DNA of 64,000 nucleotides from Betaproteobacteria bacterium (GTDB taxonomy: Bacteria; Pseudomonadota; Gammaproteobacteria; Burkholderiales; SG8-41), in NCBI GenBank assembly GCA_021730905.1, contig JAKFYK010000002.1, positions 1 through 64,000 of the forward strand, given 5' to 3'. Under the pieces are notes generated by a model. That model was not told the origin of the DNA, did not search any database, and saw nothing but the letters and a program-made list of their open reading frames with translations. Positions 1-8,733 of this stretch are shown here, piece by piece. The stretch's first letter is position 1. Each line of letters opens with the position of its first letter. Position numbers and translations under genes: made by a program.

Positions 1-1
1 C

Positions 2-481
2 GAACTCGCCCGCGCCTGGCACGCCGGCGATGCCTATTGGGGCGGCATGACGGACCTTAATTCGGCTTCCATCGGCGTTGAACTCGACAACAACGGCTTT
101 GAACCGTTCGCCGATGCGATGATCGACACGCTGCTGTTGTTGCTGGAGGATATTAAGGCGCGCTACCGCATTCCGGCGGCGAACTTTTTGGGGCACGGCG
201 ACATCGTGCCCGGACGCAAGGTGGATCCGAGCCGCTGGTTTCCGTGGAAGCGTCTGGCGGAACGCGGATTTGGGGTGTGGTGCGAACCGCCTTATGCGGC
301 GCCGCCGCCCGGCGCGAGCGATGCGTTGCTGCTGACCGCGTTCGGTTACGATGTTTCCAACCTCGAAGCGGCGGTAGGCGCGTTCCGGCGGCATTTTCTG
401 GCGGAAGAGAATACGGCGGCGTTGACGGAAAGCGATCGCGCGCTGTTGCATTGCCTGATTCAGCGCAAGACTGCATCGTAA
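2..481 (+). CDS. N-acetylmuramoyl-L-alanine amidase (AmpD/AmiD type), 5' end cut by window
   Basis: This is the C-terminal part of a zinc amidase that cleaves the N-acetylmuramoyl-L-alanine bond of murein or anhydro-muropeptides. The frame is open from base 2, so the start lies outside the window. The remaining protein shows the WHAG histidine, the TDLNSASIGVELDN core and a GHGDIVPGRKVDPS segment carrying the second histidine and the aspartate that complete the zinc site in Amidase_2 proteins. About 60 residues after the catalytic domain look like a small peptidoglycan-binding helix bundle, which favours an AmiD-like over a short AmpD-like enzyme. Which of the two it is cannot be settled without the N-terminus (signal peptide or not). 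Confidence 0.85.
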   Translation, partial: ELARAWHAGDAYWGGMTDLNSASIGVELDNNGFEPFADAMIDTLLLLLEDIKARYRIPAANFLGHGDIVPGRKVDPSRWFPWKRLAERGFGVWCEPPYAAPPPGASDALLLTAFGYDVSNLEAAVGAFRRHFLAEENTAALTESDRALLHCLIQRKTAS

Positions 482-548
482 TACCCGGTTTTCAACGACG
501 GGTGCCAGTCTGGAGTAACGTATCATCGTCACAGCGGAGGAAAGCTTG

Positions 549-1538
549 ATGCGCAACACCATGGTTCTGGCTGCCATCCTGATAGGGGTTGTGCAGCTTG
601 CCGTCGCGCAAACTGCTTCGACAGGCTCAGGACAGGCTTATCCGCTGAAGCCGGTGCGCTTGATTGTGCCTGCTTCGCCCGGCGGCGGCAGTGACATCAC
701 GGCGCGTTTTCTCGCGCAAAAATTGAGCGAGCAGATGGGCCAGTCGTTTGTCGTGGAAAACCGTCCGGGTGCTTCCACTTTGATCGGCGTCGAATTCGTG
801 GCGAAGGCCGCGCCCGATGGCTACACGCTGCTGGTGCCGGCCGCAGCGATATCGGTGAATCCGAGCATCTTCGCCAAATTGCCGTACGACACGCTGCGCG
901 ATCTGGCACCGGTGTCGCAAATAGTCGAATCGGCGAACGTGCTGGTGGTGCATCCCTCGGTGCCGGCAAGAACCGTGAAGGATGTGATCGCGCTCGCCAA
1001 AGCCCGGCCCGGCGCGCTGGCCGCCGCTTCGCCGGGCGTCAGCGGCACGCCGCACATGGCCGCGGAATTGTTCAAACTGATGGCTGGTGTCGACATACTG
1101 ATGGTTCCCTACAAGGGCTCGGGGCCGGGATTGATCGCGTTGATGGCGGGTGAAGTGCCGTTGCAATTCTCGACGCCGGCGTCGGCGCTGCCGTACGTGC
1201 GCGCCGGGCGCATGCGCGCGCTGGGCGTTACCACCAAGGCGCGCGTTGCGGCGATGCCCGACGTGCCTACCATCGCCGAGGCCGCGCTGCCGGGTTACGA
1301 GGCAACGCAATGGTTCGCGCTGTTCGCAACCGCCGGCACGCCGCGCGCCGTCATCGACCGGCTGTCGCAGGAAACCGCGCGCGCGGTGCGCTCGTCCGAT
1401 TTGAAGGAAAAATTGTCGGCGGAAGGTCTCGAGCCGGTCGGCAGCACTGCGGACGAATTCGCTGCGTACCTGAGAGCCGAGATGACGAAATGGGCGAAAG
1501 TGGTGAAGGCCGCGGGGATCAAGCCACAACGTATCTAA
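549..1538 (+). CDS. Bug/TctC family periplasmic solute-binding receptor
   Basis: This is an extracytoplasmic receptor of the tripartite tricarboxylate transporter (TTT) type that binds small carboxylates in the periplasm. It has an N-terminal signal peptide ending near AVAQ, then the family's YPLKPVRLIVP start, the PGGGSDITAR ligand-loop motif, a VENRPGAS segment and a C-terminal KAAGIKP tail. I choose the ATG at 549, which follows GGAGG at 536-540, over the TTG three bases upstream. No TctA or TctB membrane gene is nearby, which is usual for Bug receptors. Between signal peptide and mature domain there is an extra Ser/Thr/Gly-rich linker encoded by a repeat-like stretch. The ligand is not predictable. 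The stop codon is the first three bases of an AT-rich repeat copy. Confidence 0.93.
   Translation: MRNTMVLAAILIGVVQLAVAQTASTGSGQAYPLKPVRLIVPASPGGGSDITARFLAQKLSEQMGQSFVVENRPGASTLIGVEFVAKAAPDGYTLLVPAAAISVNPSIFAKLPYDTLRDLAPVSQIVESANVLVVHPSVPARTVKDVIALAKARPGALAAASPGVSGTPHMAAELFKLMAGVDILMVPYKGSGPGLIALMAGEVPLQFSTPASALPYVRAGRMRALGVTTKARVAAMPDVPTIAEAALPGYEATQWFALFATAGTPRAVIDRLSQETARAVRSSDLKEKLSAEGLEPVGSTADEFAAYLRAEMTKWAKVVKAAGIKPQRI
613..636 (+). repeat. Short interspersed-repeat-like insert inside a signal-peptide linker
   Basis: The stretch containing CTTCGACAGGCTCAGGACAG encodes a TASTGSGQ linker that other Bug receptors in this window lack at the same point; they go directly from the signal peptidase site to YPxxPxR. 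From memory, very similar TTCGACAGGCTCAGG strings recur as dispersed repeats in betaproteobacterial genomes. Only one copy is visible here, so the repeat status is an inference. Confidence 0.35.
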
Positions 1539-1556
1539 GTACTTGTTTTAATTATT
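1536..1556 (+). repeat. AT-rich repeat, copy 1
   Basis: This copy reads TAAGTACTTGTTTTAATTAT and matches the recurrent core TAAGTATTTGTTTTTA. Its TAA is the stop codon of the Bug receptor gene, and its far end overlaps the stop codon of the convergent HupE-like gene. Confidence 0.7.
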
Positions 1557-2877
1557 ATTTTTGTGTATTCATCCAGCGCCGCACCGTGCCGTTCGCCAGC
1601 CACAGCAGCGCGCCCAGAAGTATCAACGCGATCAAGCCGCGCATGGCGCCGGCGAGAAATGCCGCGTCGATCGTTGGAAACGGAAACTTCAGCAACTGCT
1701 CGCCGCGTTCGAGCATCCAGTGCCAGCCGGTGTGCGCCACCAGCGCCGACAGAATGATGATGCCGATGCGCTCCACGAAGGCGTGTTTGAACAGCAGTGC
1801 GAGTACTGGCAGCAGAACAATCAGCACCGCGAGCTGGCCGATTTCCACGCCGAGATTGAACGCAAGCAGCGAAGTGACGAGATGGTCGCCCGCAAATTGC
1901 AGCGATTCGCGCAGCGCGAACGAAAATCCGAAGCCGTGCACCAGGCCAAACGCAAAGGTGATGATCCAGCGGCGCTGGATATTGCTGCCGACGATGTTCT
2001 CCAGCGCCATGTAAATAATGGTGAGGGCGATCATGAGTTCGATCAGCGGCGGAAACCACAGGGCATCGGGCACGAAACCGAAGGCGGAGGCGATCAGCGT
2101 GATCGAGTGCGCCACGGTGAACGAGGTGACGATGATGACCAGCGGCCGCCATCGGCGAAACGGAATGATCAGGCACAACAGAAACAGCAGATGATCAACG
2201 CCTTCGAGGATGTGCCAGAAGCCGGCAACGACGAAGCGCGATGCCGCCTGATGCCAGCGCGGATCGAGTTGCACCAGTCCCGGATTGCCGTGAAATTCGA
2301 ACGCCCGTGTTGCGCCGCCGGGTGGCAGAAAACGCAGTGCCGTGGACACTTTCAGGCCCAGGCGATCCACGCGCGGGTGTATCGAGAATTGCGCGCGGTC
2401 CGAGGTGATCGGGTATTCGAGCAGCACGTCCAGCAGTTGCTGGTTCCAGTAAAGATCAAGACTGTCGGCAAGCCGCGGGCCTTGCACGTGCGCAAGCGCC
2501 TGCTCGAATGATGCGAACGATTTGTCCGAGGGCAGCGACACACGTGCGTGCATGACGCGCGGCGCGGCGAGTTTGTTGCCATCTTCGTGAATGTCGATGC
2601 TGTCGATGAGCCAAAGTTTCGCGGCATTGCGCAGCGCTTCATCGGCGCGCGAGACCTCCAGATAGCCGGGGCCGCGCTTCGGAAAATCCACTTCGCGCAT
2701 CGCGCTCAGCGGCACGCGCAGCAGCAGTTGCAGGCGCTTGCCGTCGGGCTTGAAAAACGCATTGATCCTGATGTCGTTGGGGATATCGTGCGCGCGCGCC
2801 GCCGGTATCACCAGCACGCAGGCAGCAAGGAGGCAAATCAGCAGGGCAGGCAGTAGCCGCAATACTTGAATACGCAC
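1555..2877 (-). CDS. HupE/UreJ family membrane protein with N-terminal exported domain
   Basis: This is a 440-residue protein with a signal peptide (hydrophobic residues about 7-28, cleavage after ARA), an exported domain of about 190 residues, and a C-terminal membrane domain with about six helices. The membrane part has the HILEGVDHLLFL motif, with the histidines and aspartate typical of HupE/UreJ proteins, which are linked to nickel or other metal-ion handling. The fused layout (large exported domain plus HupE_UreJ_2) is common in proteobacteria outside hydrogenase operons, and no hydrogenase or urease gene is in view. Its substrate is therefore unknown. It is convergent with the upstream Bug gene and divergent from the NHL-propeller gene. 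Confidence 0.85.
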   Translation of the reverse strand: MRIQVLRLLPALLICLLAACVLVIPAARAHDIPNDIRINAFFKPDGKRLQLLLRVPLSAMREVDFPKRGPGYLEVSRADEALRNAAKLWLIDSIDIHEDGNKLAAPRVMHARVSLPSDKSFASFEQALAHVQGPRLADSLDLYWNQQLLDVLLEYPITSDRAQFSIHPRVDRLGLKVSTALRFLPPGGATRAFEFHGNPGLVQLDPRWHQAASRFVVAGFWHILEGVDHLLFLLCLIIPFRRWRPLVIIVTSFTVAHSITLIASAFGFVPDALWFPPLIELMIALTIIYMALENIVGSNIQRRWIITFAFGLVHGFGFSFALRESLQFAGDHLVTSLLAFNLGVEIGQLAVLIVLLPVLALLFKHAFVERIGIIILSALVAHTGWHWMLERGEQLLKFPFPTIDAAFLAGAMRGLIALILLGALLWLANGTVRRWMNTQK

Positions 2878-3046
2878 GGAAATTTTTCTCCCTTGGCGTG
2901 CAAGTTAATCGAAACCCGCGGAGGCTGACAAGCAAAAATCGGTGCGCGTATAATCGTTTCCATAATAACGGACTATCCGAAATCCAGGCTCAGCATGTGG
3001 TCTTGCGATTCTTGCGAGGCAAGCGGGAAAACCCAGGGAGACAATC

Positions 3047-4234
3047 ATGGCGGAACATAAACGCAACGTACTAATCGGTGCGGTGTTGCTGGGTGCAGTC
3101 GGTGCGCTCGCCGTCGGGCAGGCCATGTTGCAAAACAAGGCGCAAGCGCAGCGCGAAACCGTGCAGGCGCCGATGTTCGAAGTCGATCCGTTCTGGCCCA
3201 AGCCGCTGCCCAAGCAGTGGGTGCTCGGTTCGGCAATCGGCGTGTGGGTCGATGAGCAGGATCACGTATGGATCATTCACCGCAGTTCGGCCACGCTGCA
3301 TAACAACGAGAAGCGGCTGGAGTTGAATCCTCCCACGGGCGAATGCTGCCGCGGCGCGCCGCCGGTGCTGCGCTTCGACCCTGCCGGCAATCTAGTGAGC
3401 GCATGGGGAGGGCCGGGTGACGGCTACGAGTGGCCGATGTCGAATCACGGCATTGTGGTCGATCACAAAGGCAACGTGTGGATCGGCGGCAACGGCAAGG
3501 CCGATGCGCATATTCTGAAATTCACCAAGGAAGGCAAATTCCTGATGCAGGTAGGCAATCTGGGCAAGAACGCCGGCAGCAACAATCTTGAAAACTTCGG
3601 GCGCGTGGCGAAAATCTGGGTCGATCCCAAAGCCAACGAGGCTTACGTCGCCGATGGCTATCAGAACAAGCGCGTGGCGGTACTGGATGCCGATACCGGC
3701 AGGATGAAGCGTTATTGGGGCGCCTACGGCAACAAGCCTGACGATGCCAACCTGGGCCCGTACGATCCGAAAGCGCCGCCGGCGCAGCAGTTTCGCAACC
3801 CGGTGCATTGTGCCGATCTGTCGAACGACGGCTTGCTGTACGTGTGCGACCGCGCCAACAATCGCTTGCAGGTGTTCAAGCCCGACGGCACGTTTGTAAA
3901 GGAACAGTTCTTCGCCCGGAACACGCTTGGGTCGGGTTCGGCGTGGGATATCGCGTTCTCCAAAGACCCGCAACAGCGGTTCATCTTCCTGACCGACGGC
4001 CAGAACGAAAAAGTTCGCATTATCGTGCGCGAGTCGCTCGAAGAATTGAGCGCGTTCGGCGACGGCGGACGCCAGCCGGGCCAGTTCTATGGCGTGCACA
4101 GCATCGCGCTTGATTCGAAAGGCAATCTCTACACGACCGAAACCTACGAAGGCAAACGATTGCAGAAGTTTGTTTACAAGGGCGTAGGCGCCGTGGCGCG
4201 CGGCAATCAGGGCGTGTTGTGGCCCAAAAGGTAG
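3047..4234 (+). CDS. Exported NHL-repeat beta-propeller protein
   Basis: This 395-residue protein begins with a membrane-anchor or signal segment (residues about 8-30). The rest is a six-bladed beta-propeller of NHL type, similar to peptidyl-alpha-hydroxyglycine alpha-amidating lyase-like proteins. Repeated blades of the form 'hydrophobic - D - GNVW/GLLYVCDRANNRLQVF - PDGTFV' are visible. The start is supported by AGGGAGA a few bases upstream. Genes like this often sit beside Bug receptors and degradative enzymes in Burkholderiales, as here (two receptors and an enolase-superfamily enzyme follow). The propeller may be a hydrolase or lyase or only a binding scaffold; no catalytic residues can be assigned. 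Confidence 0.85.
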   Translation: MAEHKRNVLIGAVLLGAVGALAVGQAMLQNKAQAQRETVQAPMFEVDPFWPKPLPKQWVLGSAIGVWVDEQDHVWIIHRSSATLHNNEKRLELNPPTGECCRGAPPVLRFDPAGNLVSAWGGPGDGYEWPMSNHGIVVDHKGNVWIGGNGKADAHILKFTKEGKFLMQVGNLGKNAGSNNLENFGRVAKIWVDPKANEAYVADGYQNKRVAVLDADTGRMKRYWGAYGNKPDDANLGPYDPKAPPAQQFRNPVHCADLSNDGLLYVCDRANNRLQVFKPDGTFVKEQFFARNTLGSGSAWDIAFSKDPQQRFIFLTDGQNEKVRIIVRESLEELSAFGDGGRQPGQFYGVHSIALDSKGNLYTTETYEGKRLQKFVYKGVGAVARGNQGVLWPKR

Positions 4235-4286
4235 ACCCTATACCACTATTTACGCAAGCCATGAATAATAACCAGAGGAGGTTTTG

Positions 4287-5255
4287 ATGAAACTAAAAGC
4301 ATTGGTCGTTGCGTGCAGCATGCTGGCGTTGGGCGGCGGCGTATCGCCGCTGCATGCGCAAGCGTTTCCTTCGAAGTCGTTGCGCCTGGTGTTGCCGTTC
4401 CCGGCGGGCGGCCCGACCGATCTTCTGGGCCGCGCGGTTGCGCAAAAAATGGGCGAGCAGCTTGGGCAGACGATGGTGGCCGACAACCGGCCGGGTGCTG
4501 GCGGCAATCTCGGCATCGAAATTGCCGCGAAATCGCCGCCGGATGGACACACGTCCGTGCTGGTGTCTTCGGTGATTTCCATTGCACCCTCACTGTATCC
4601 AAAGCTCAATTACGAGCAGAAGGATCTCGCACCGATTTCGCTGGTCGCCGAGATTCGCAACGTAATTCTGGTGCACCCATCGGTGCCTGCCAAGAGTCTC
4701 AAGGAATTGATTCAGCTTGCGGCGCAGAAGCCCGGCAATCTCAATTACGGTTCGGGCGGCGTGGGCACGACCACGCACATCACGCCGGAACTCATCATGA
4801 GCCTGACCAAGACCAAGTTGAATCACGTGCCGTATAAAGGATCGGGTCTTGCGCTGATCGCCTTGATCGGCGGGCAGATCGATGTGCTGATCATGGCCGT
4901 GCCCGCTTCGGCGCAGCAGGTCATTGCGGGCAAGGCGCGCGCGCTCGCGATACTCGCGCCCGACCGCGCGCCGCAGCTGCCGAATATTCCAACCGCAAAA
5001 GAACTCGGGCACGAAAATTTCGCCGTGCGCTTGTGGTACGGCATGCTCGCGCCCGCGGGTACGCCCGCCCCGGTCATCAGCCGTCTCAATGCTGAATTGC
5101 ACAAGGCGCTCGCGACTGCGGATTTGAAGTCGCGTCTGGTAACCGCCGGCATCGAGCCGTTGGTCAGCACGCCGCAGGAATTCGGCAGCTTCATACAGAC
5201 GGAGACCGTGCGCTACGCCAAAGTCATCAAGGACGCGGGCATCAAGGCGGAATAA
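4287..5255 (+). CDS. Bug/TctC family periplasmic solute-binding receptor
   Basis: This is a second receptor of the tripartite tricarboxylate family, exported by a signal peptide that ends near LHAQA. The mature part starts FPSKSLRLVLPFPAGGPTDLL, followed by DNRPGAGGNLGIE and the usual HVPYKGSG ligand loop. The ATG at 4287 follows AGAGGAGG at about 4274-4281 and is preferred over the TTG just upstream. It lies 52 bases after the propeller gene and 36 before the next receptor, so all three are probably cotranscribed. The ligand is probably a carboxylate related to the enolase-superfamily substrate encoded downstream. Confidence 0.93.
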   Translation: MKLKALVVACSMLALGGGVSPLHAQAFPSKSLRLVLPFPAGGPTDLLGRAVAQKMGEQLGQTMVADNRPGAGGNLGIEIAAKSPPDGHTSVLVSSVISIAPSLYPKLNYEQKDLAPISLVAEIRNVILVHPSVPAKSLKELIQLAAQKPGNLNYGSGGVGTTTHITPELIMSLTKTKLNHVPYKGSGLALIALIGGQIDVLIMAVPASAQQVIAGKARALAILAPDRAPQLPNIPTAKELGHENFAVRLWYGMLAPAGTPAPVISRLNAELHKALATADLKSRLVTAGIEPLVSTPQEFGSFIQTETVRYAKVIKDAGIKAE

Positions 5256-5291
5256 AACGCATTTGCGCGGTGGCGATGCATGGAGGAACAT

Positions 5292-6260
5292 ATGAAAAAA
5301 CTTTTTGGAAACCTATTGTTACTCGTCATGTGCGGTGCCGGTGCAAGCCATGCGGCAGAATCTGCGTGGCCGACGCGCCCGGTGCGGGTGATGGTGCCGT
5401 TCGCGCCCGGCGGCACCACCGACGTGATAGCACGCATCATCGCCGCGCGCATGACCGAGATCACCGGTCATCAGTTCATCGTTGATAATCGCGCCGGCGC
5501 TGGCGGCAATATCGGCACCGGCATTGCAGCCCATGCCGCGCCCGACGGGCAAACCATACTGGTGCACAGTTCGGCGTTTGGGGTGAATCCGGGTTTGTAT
5601 AAATCGATACCGTACGATCCGTACAGGAGTTTCATTCCGGTGACCAATTTCGCGGAGTCGCCGAATCTTTTTTCTGCGCATCCCTCGGCACCTGTAAAGA
5701 CCTTGCCGGACGCATTGAAGCTTGCTAACGCGGAACCGAGAAAATACAGCTTCGCCACGCCCGGCATCGGTACCACGCCGCACCTCGCGGTGGAGATGCT
5801 CAAGTACGCGGTGAAATCCGACGCCGGCAATATTCCCTACAACGGCGCCGGGCCGTCGGTTGCGGCGCATCTGGCGGGCCAGGTGTTGCTGGCATGTTCG
5901 GCGTTGCCCACGCCTGCGCCACATGTGAAGGCAGGACGCCTGCGCGGGCTGGCCATGGGCTCGCGCAAACGGCATGCATCGTTCCCCGATATTCCGACCA
6001 TGGCCGAGGCGGGCTACAAGGATCAGGAATCCGAAACTATGCAAGGCATTTATTTTCCGGCGGGCACGCCCCGGCACATCGTGCAGCGCTTTCATGCCGA
6101 GCTTGCGAAAATTGCGCAAGTGCCCGAAGTGCGCGAGCGTGTGGAAGGTTTGGGCTTTCAGTTCGTGATGAACACGCCGGAGCAATTCATGGCGCAGACG
6201 AAATACGAAGTCGAGAAATGGACGCGCGTGGTGAAGAACGCCAAGGTCCAGGTGCAGTAG
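5292..6260 (+). CDS. Bug/TctC family periplasmic solute-binding receptor
   Basis: This is a third Bug receptor with a short signal peptide (MKKLFGNLLLL..., cleavage after HAA) and the family motifs VPFAPGGTTDVIAR, DNRAGAGGNIGTG and NIPYNGAGPS. I place the start at the ATG at 5292 because GGAGGA at 5282-5287 is a good ribosome site for it; an in-frame ATG at 5280 overlaps that site. The ligand loop deviates from the other copies (PYNGAG rather than PYKGSG), so it may bind a different compound. It is directly followed by the enolase-superfamily gene in the same direction. Confidence 0.93.
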   Translation: MKKLFGNLLLLVMCGAGASHAAESAWPTRPVRVMVPFAPGGTTDVIARIIAARMTEITGHQFIVDNRAGAGGNIGTGIAAHAAPDGQTILVHSSAFGVNPGLYKSIPYDPYRSFIPVTNFAESPNLFSAHPSAPVKTLPDALKLANAEPRKYSFATPGIGTTPHLAVEMLKYAVKSDAGNIPYNGAGPSVAAHLAGQVLLACSALPTPAPHVKAGRLRGLAMGSRKRHASFPDIPTMAEAGYKDQESETMQGIYFPAGTPRHIVQRFHAELAKIAQVPEVRERVEGLGFQFVMNTPEQFMAQTKYEVEKWTRVVKNAKVQVQ

Positions 6261-6285
6261 CGGTGCGGTACCGTCACGGAAAACA

Positions 6286-7449
6286 ATGCGCATCGTAGAC
6301 ATCCGTGAAACCGCCATCCCGCTGAAATCGACGCTGCGCAACGCGGTGTTCGACTTCAGCGAAATGACCACATCGGTGGTTGCGGTGATCACCGATGTGA
6401 TGCGCGACGGCAAACCGGTGGCGGGTTTTGCCTTCAACTCCACAGGCCGCTATGCGTGCGGCGCGCAGATGCGCGACCGTTTCATACCGCGCGTCCTGAA
6501 AGCGAACCCGGACACGCTGCTCAGTGCGGCTGGCGACAATCTCGATCCGCAGAAAATTCTCGCGGCGATGATGCAGCGGGAAAAACCGGGCGGGCATACC
6601 GAGCGCTCGGTGGCGATAGGCACCATTGAAGTCGCGTGCTGGGACGCGGTGGCCAAGATCGCCGGCAAGCCACTGCACCGCGTGCTGGCCGAGCGCTACA
6701 ACGACGGCAAGGTGATCGACAAAATTCCGTGCTATGTCGGCGGCGGCTGGTATGAGCCGGGCAAGGGCATCCCGGAATTGCTCGACGAGATTCGCGAGAA
6801 ACTGGACCAGGGCTACCACGTGATGAAAATCAAGGTGGGGGGTGCTGCCATTGCGGACGACATTGCGCGCGTCGAAGCTTCGCTGAAAATCGTGCAATCC
6901 AGCCAGCATCTCGCGGTGGATGCCAACGCGGGCTTCAATCGCGAACGCGCGCTGGCCTACGCGAAGGCGCTGGCACCGTACCAGCTCAAATGGTTTGAGG
7001 AGCCGACCGATCCGCTAGGCTACGAACTGCTCAACGAGTTCATCGCCCACTACGGCGCGGCGGTCGGCACCGGCGAAAATCTGTTTTCCACGCAGGACGT
7101 GGAGAACCTGATCACTTTCGGCGGCATGCGCGCCGGCGTCGATTTCATCCAGATCGATGTGCCGCAGTCGTATGGCATCGTGCAGTTCTCACGCACGCTC
7201 GAGTTGCTCGAGCGCCGCGGCTGGTCGCGCCAGTCGGTGCTCCCGCACGGCGGCAACCAGATGACCCTGCACCTTGTCGGCGGCTTCGGCCTGGGAGGTT
7301 GCGAGGCGTACCCGGGCGTGTTCGGCATCTTTGCAGGCTTTGCCGACGATGCCAAAGTCGAGAACGGTTACCTGAAACTGCCCGATCGGCCGGGTATCGG
7401 CTTCGAGGCGCAGAACCAGTTGTACGCGGCGATGCGCGCGATGGTTTGA
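6286..7449 (+). CDS. Mandelate racemase/muconate lactonizing enzyme family protein (enolase superfamily)
   Basis: This is a 387-residue enzyme of the enolase superfamily, which abstracts a proton alpha to a carboxylate and stabilises the enolate on magnesium. The K-x-K catalytic element (MKIKVGG, near residue 180), the metal ligands in AVDANAGF, WFEEPTDP and VGTGENLF, and a C-terminal SVLPHGGNQM histidine are all visible. This makes it a mandelate-racemase-like or sugar-acid dehydratase-like member. It ends the transcription unit of NHL-propeller and two Bug receptors, so it probably acts on the acid those receptors capture. The exact substrate cannot be read from sequence. Confidence 0.88.
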   Translation: MRIVDIRETAIPLKSTLRNAVFDFSEMTTSVVAVITDVMRDGKPVAGFAFNSTGRYACGAQMRDRFIPRVLKANPDTLLSAAGDNLDPQKILAAMMQREKPGGHTERSVAIGTIEVACWDAVAKIAGKPLHRVLAERYNDGKVIDKIPCYVGGGWYEPGKGIPELLDEIREKLDQGYHVMKIKVGGAAIADDIARVEASLKIVQSSQHLAVDANAGFNRERALAYAKALAPYQLKWFEEPTDPLGYELLNEFIAHYGAAVGTGENLFSTQDVENLITFGGMRAGVDFIQIDVPQSYGIVQFSRTLELLERRGWSRQSVLPHGGNQMTLHLVGGFGLGGCEAYPGVFGIFAGFADDAKVENGYLKLPDRPGIGFEAQNQLYAAMRAMV

Positions 7450-7454
7450 ACAGC

Positions 7455-7691
7455 ATGGGCAAACGCAAATCCCTGCAAACCGCACTCGCTCACCTGGACA
7501 AGGGCGACTGGGAGTCCGCGCACAAGATCGTGCAGAGCGACGAATCGCCTGCCGGATGCTGGGTGCATGCGATCGTGCACGTGATGGAGGGCGATCTCGC
7601 AAATGCGCGTTACTGGTACGGCCGTGCGGAGCGCGCGTTTTCGGAGGATGCGGGGAAGGAGATCGCCGCGGTGAAAAATACTCTGTCGTAG
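7455..7691 (+). CDS. Small conserved hypothetical protein
   Basis: This 78-residue cytoplasmic protein begins MGKRKSLQTALAHLDKG and starts 6 bases after the enolase-superfamily stop, so it is probably cotranscribed. The pattern of alanine- and tryptophan-containing helices (DWESAHKIVQ, LANARYWYGRAER) suggests a short TPR-like helical repeat. I know of similar small proteins in Burkholderiales but no function. The longer reading frame that begins at 7299 is only an upstream extension into the previous gene. Confidence 0.7.
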   Translation: MGKRKSLQTALAHLDKGDWESAHKIVQSDESPAGCWVHAIVHVMEGDLANARYWYGRAERAFSEDAGKEIAAVKNTLS

Positions 7692-7758
7692 GCCGGATAT
7701 AGCAGAGCGGAAGGCATGCAGCACCTCCCGCCCGGCGGGGTTGCAGAACGTACTTCCG

Positions 7759-8691
7759 CTACGGCGTCTTGGCGTATTTTCCCGTCAACTGCGGCGTCAG
7801 TCCTTCGAGCTTCTTGTTCTGCCGATCCAGGCGCGTTTCGCGCGACCAGGTGCGCTTGAGATCGTCGCGCACGCTGATGGTCAGACGTCCACAGCGTTCG
7901 ACTTCGAGTTCGATTTTGTCGCCGTCCTGAAAGCCACTCAATCCGCGATGGTTGGTGCCGGTGGCGATGATGTCACCGGGCTCCAGCGTGTGGATCGACG
8001 ATATCCACTCGATGCAGCGCGGAATCTTGTGCGCCATATCATCGGTGTTGAAATTCTGTTTCAACTCGCCGTTGACCCACAGTTTGATTTGCAGTTTGTG
8101 CGGATCGGGAATTTCGTCGGCGGTCACGATATACGGCCCGATGGGCGCGAAGGTGTCGCGCGATTTCATCTGGAAAAACACATTGCTGGGCGGTGGCAGC
8201 CCGCGCGCCGAGCCGTCGATGAAGCACATATAGCCGAATATGTAGTTCATGGCGTCGGCGGCTTTGACATTGGTGGCGCGCTTGCCGATGACCAGCGCAA
8301 TTTCGGCTTCACCCTCGAACAACGAGGCGGGCACATCGGGCAGTACCATGGTGTCGCCGTTGCCGATGATGGCGCTGGGCGCTTTGTTGAAGGCGTTGAT
8401 GGGCGCAGGTTCCGCGCGCGTGCCGTCTTCCATGAAGTTGACGGCCATGCAATCGATGGTGGCGGGGCGCAGCAGCGGTGGACGGATTCTGACCGAGCTG
8501 ATGGGCACGCCGGCGCCTTTGGCGGCGGCGTCTTCAAGCTTGGCGCGCCAGGCATTAAAGTTTGCGATTAACCCGTTGATGAGATCATGCGGGCCGGTGT
8601 GTGGAATCGATTGCACCACGGATGTGACATCTACAACATTGTCGCCTTTAACAATGCCCAATTTGAAATCATCGAAATACATCAGCTTCAT
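7759..8691 (-). CDS. Fumarylacetoacetate hydrolase family protein
   Basis: This 310-residue enzyme belongs to the FAH superfamily, whose members hydrolyse C-C bonds, decarboxylate or hydrate 2-oxo acids with a divalent metal. The metal-binding region LFEGEAEIALVIGKRA and the TGTNHRG segment near the C-terminus are visible. A good ribosome site (AAGGAA) precedes the ATG at 8691. It is the last gene of a minus-strand operon with MmgE/PrpD, DUF4387 and an AtuA-like gene, which points to breakdown of a branched or cyclic carboxylic acid. The true substrate is not known. Confidence 0.88.
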   Translation of the reverse strand: MKLMYFDDFKLGIVKGDNVVDVTSVVQSIPHTGPHDLINGLIANFNAWRAKLEDAAAKGAGVPISSVRIRPPLLRPATIDCMAVNFMEDGTRAEPAPINAFNKAPSAIIGNGDTMVLPDVPASLFEGEAEIALVIGKRATNVKAADAMNYIFGYMCFIDGSARGLPPPSNVFFQMKSRDTFAPIGPYIVTADEIPDPHKLQIKLWVNGELKQNFNTDDMAHKIPRCIEWISSIHTLEPGDIIATGTNHRGLSGFQDGDKIELEVERCGRLTISVRDDLKRTWSRETRLDRQNKKLEGLTPQLTGKYAKTP

Positions 8692-8733
8692 GGCGGTTCC
8701 TTTTGTTAAAAGATGATAGTGGGATGCAATGAA

